Positions 6,175-7,899 of a stretch of DNA of 7,899 nt are shown piece after piece. Made by a program: the position numbers and the translations under genes. The stretch spans positions 1 to 7,899 of the forward strand of contig JAEUJR010000136.1 of NCBI GenBank assembly GCA_016793585.1, read 5' to 3'. The notes under the pieces are model-generated. The model saw nothing but the letters and a program-made list of their open reading frames with translations, made no database searches and was not told where the DNA came from. Each line of letters opens with the position of its first letter. The first letter of the stretch is position 1. Source of the DNA: Archangium sp. (lineage in GTDB: Bacteria; Myxococcota; Myxococcia; Myxococcales; Myxococcaceae).

Positions 6175-7838
6175 CAGGCGGTGATGCCGGGAATCCGAAC
6201 ACCGCGCTCCTTCGCGCAGCTGGTGGCCTCGTCGTAGCCGGCGTCGGCATGTCGCAGCACGCCCATGGCCGGGTCGCTCGAGAGCACGCGGGCGATTCGT
6301 TTCGCGGCCGCCTCGGTTCCATCGGCAACGATCACCTGCCCGGAGTGGATCGAGTAGCCGATGCCGACGCCGCCGCCGTGATGCAGCGACACCCACGACG
6401 CGCCGTTCACGGCGTTGATCATCGCGTTCAAGATCGGCCAGTCAGCGACCGCGTCGGTGCCGTCCTTCATGGCTTCGGTCTCGCGGTTGGGCGACGCCAC
6501 CGAGCCGCAGTCGAGGTGATCACGGCCGATCACGATCGGCGCTTTCACCTTCTTCGTGCGCACGAGCTCGTTGAAGAGCAGGCCGGCCTTGTCGCGCTCG
6601 CCGTAACCGAGCCAGCAGATGCGCGCGGGCAGCCCCTGGAACTTCACCTTCTCGCCGGCGAGCTTGAGCCACCGCACCATGTGCTCCTTGTGCGGGAACA
6701 GCTCCATCAGCGCCTGGTCGGTCACCGCGATGTCGGCGGGGTCACCCGAGAGCGCGACCCAGCGGAACGGGCCTTCGCCGCGGCAGAACATCGGCCGAAT
6801 GTACGCGGGCACGAAGCCAGGGAAGTCGAAGGCGTTCTTCACGCCCGCCTGCTGAGCGCCCGCGCGCAGGTTGTTGCCGTAGTCGAACACGTGCGAGCCG
6901 GCTTCCTGGAACGCCAGCATCGCGCGAACGTGCTCCGCCATCGCCTGGTGCGATCGTTCGACGTAGGCCTTCGGGTCCTTCGCGCGCAGCACCACCGCCT
7001 CGTCGAGCGACATGCGGTTGGGCACGTAGCCACCCAGCGGGTCGTGTGCGCTCGTCTGATCGGTGACGAGATCGGGCTTGAACCCACGCTTGACCAGCTC
7101 GGGCAGCACGTCTGCGCAGTTGCCGATGACGCCGATCGACTTCGCCAGCTTCTTCGCCTTCGCGTCGGCCACCAGCGCGAGCGCCTCGTCGAGATCCTTC
7201 GCGATCACGTCGAGGTACCTGGTCTCGATGCGCCGCTGGGCCCGCTTCGGGTCGACCTCGACCGCGAGCATCACGCCTCCCGCCATCGTGCAGGCGAGGG
7301 GCTGCGCGCCGCCCATGCCGCCGAGCCCTCCAGTCAACACCACGCGCCCGGCGAGATCGGGAGACCCGAAGTGCGTGCGCCCCGCCTGAACGAAGGTCTC
7401 GTAGGTGCCCTGCAGAATTCCCTGCGTGCCGATGTAGATCCACGAGCCCGCGGTCATCTGGCCGTACATCATCAGCCCACGCTGCTCGAGGTCGCGGAAG
7501 TGCTCCCACGTGGCCCACTTGCCGACGAGGTTCGAGTTCGCGATCAGCACACGAGGCGCGTCGGCGTGGCTCTTCAAGATGCCCACCGGCTTGCCTGACT
7601 GAACGAGCAGCGTCTCGTCGTCACCGAGGTTCTTGAGCGCAGCGACGATGCGATCGAACGACGGCCAGTCGCGCGCGGCTTTACCGGTGCCTCCGTAGAC
7701 GACCAGATCCTGCGGGCGCTCGGCCACGTCGGGATCGAGGTTGTTCATCAACATTCGCAGGGCGGCTTCCTGCACCCAGCCCTTGCACGACAACTCGGCG
7801 CCGCGGGGGGCGCGCACTTCGCGGGGTCCACTCGTCAT
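6174..7838 (-). CDS. hutU: Urocanate hydratase (urocanase)
   Basis: A 554-residue protein matching HutU along its whole length, including [16 protein letters not shown] near the N-terminus, [26 protein letters not shown], the NAD-binding loop [11 protein letters not shown] (170-180), [24 protein letters not shown] and [10 protein letters not shown], in which Cys408 corresponds to the active-site cysteine region (Cys410 of the Pseudomonas enzyme). It uses tightly bound NAD+ to add water to urocanate, giving 4-imidazolone-5-propionate, the substrate of HutI encoded immediately downstream. ATG 7838 is preferred over an in-frame ATG at 7889 because AGGGTGG lies 6 bases upstream and the family aligns from here. 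The enzyme appears intact, with no frameshift. No hutH is visible; it would be upstream beyond the window or elsewhere. Confidence 0.97.
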   Translation of the reverse strand: MTSGPREVRAPRGAELSCKGWVQEAALRMLMNNLDPDVAERPQDLVVYGGTGKAARDWPSFDRIVAALKNLGDDETLLVQSGKPVGILKSHADAPRVLIANSNLVGKWATWEHFRDLEQRGLMMYGQMTAGSWIYIGTQGILQGTYETFVQAGRTHFGSPDLAGRVVLTGGLGGMGGAQPLACTMAGGVMLAVEVDPKRAQRRIETRYLDVIAKDLDEALALVADAKAKKLAKSIGVIGNCADVLPELVKRGFKPDLVTDQTSAHDPLGGYVPNRMSLDEAVVLRAKDPKAYVERSHQAMAEHVRAMLAFQEAGSHVFDYGNNLRAGAQQAGVKNAFDFPGFVPAYIRPMFCRGEGPFRWVALSGDPADIAVTDQALMELFPHKEHMVRWLKLAGEKVKFQGLPARICWLGYGERDKAGLLFNELVRTKKVKAPIVIGRDHLDCGSVASPNRETEAMKDGTDAVADWPILNAMINAVNGASWVSLHHGGGVGIGYSIHSGQVIVADGTEAAAKRIARVLSSDPAMGVLRHADAGYDEATSCAKERGVRIPGITA

Positions 7839-7899
7839 GAAAAACCACCCTAGACCACGAGGTCGACTTCGAGGGAATGTGCCGCGCATGACGCGAACG
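7839..7899 (-). promoter_or_regulatory. hutU leader with ribosome binding site, upstream edge of window
   Basis: The 61 bases before hutU contain AGGGTGG (7851-7845), 6 bases before the ATG at 7838, which acts as the ribosome binding site. No convincing promoter or operator was found; a GGCAC word lacks the second half of a sigma-54 site. The region is cut by the window edge. Confidence 0.6.

Noticed and set aside
6175..6396. A 74-residue N-terminal extension of hutI
   Set aside because: The added residues are Arg-rich, lie in another frame of hutU, and are not part of the HutI family. The ATG at 6174 gives the usual length.
6249..7598. A 449-codon plus-strand open frame opposite hutU
   Set aside because: It is antisense to a complete, clearly recognisable urocanase. 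The translation is His/Arg/Val-rich without any known motif, as expected for an antisense frame in GC-rich DNA.
7839..7899. A sigma-54-like GGCAC element upstream of hutU
   Set aside because: The matching TTGC half at the correct spacing is missing, so the resemblance is to only one half-site.

Overview
The window is GC-rich and almost fully coding, with strong codon bias. It most likely comes from a member of the Myxococcota. Three things in the sequence point there: a MYXO-CTERM-like surface-sorting tail (Cys-Gly-Cys, hydrophobic stretch, four Arg), a long Asp-Ala-Gly linker of the kind common in myxobacterial surface proteins, and a Cys-rich lipoprotein next to them. No rRNA, tRNA, CRISPR array, transposase or integrase was seen.

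Layout. Bases 1-61 hold the last codons of a plus-strand gene whose tail resembles the C-terminus of MenB-like crotonases. It overlaps tail-to-tail with a minus-strand epoxide-hydrolase-like alpha/beta hydrolase (36-935). The hydrolase start codon overlaps by 4 bp (ATGA) the stop of a large minus-strand gene (932-3619). That gene encodes an 895-residue secreted protein: signal peptide, a probable beta-sandwich domain, 30 back-to-back cysteine repeats of 16-17 residues, a DAG linker and the sorting tail. A 140-bp divergent intergenic region (3620-3759) separates it from a plus-strand 131-residue lipoprotein with eight further cysteines (3760-4155). That gene's stop codon abuts the stop of a convergent minus-strand class II glutamine amidotransferase (4156-4890).

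The right half is a histidine-degradation segment on the minus strand: hutU (7838-6174), then hutI (6174-4945, TGATG overlap), then the amidotransferase 54 bp downstream, possibly in the same transcript. HutU and HutI perform consecutive steps: urocanate to imidazolonepropionate to N-formiminoglutamate. No hutH, hutG or hutF is visible, so the rest of the pathway must lie elsewhere.

The least ordinary object is the cysteine-repeat surface protein with its divergent Cys-rich lipoprotein and translationally coupled hydrolase. Its function cannot be read from sequence. The hut genes look ordinary except that HutI carries Asn where the family's metal-binding Asp is expected.
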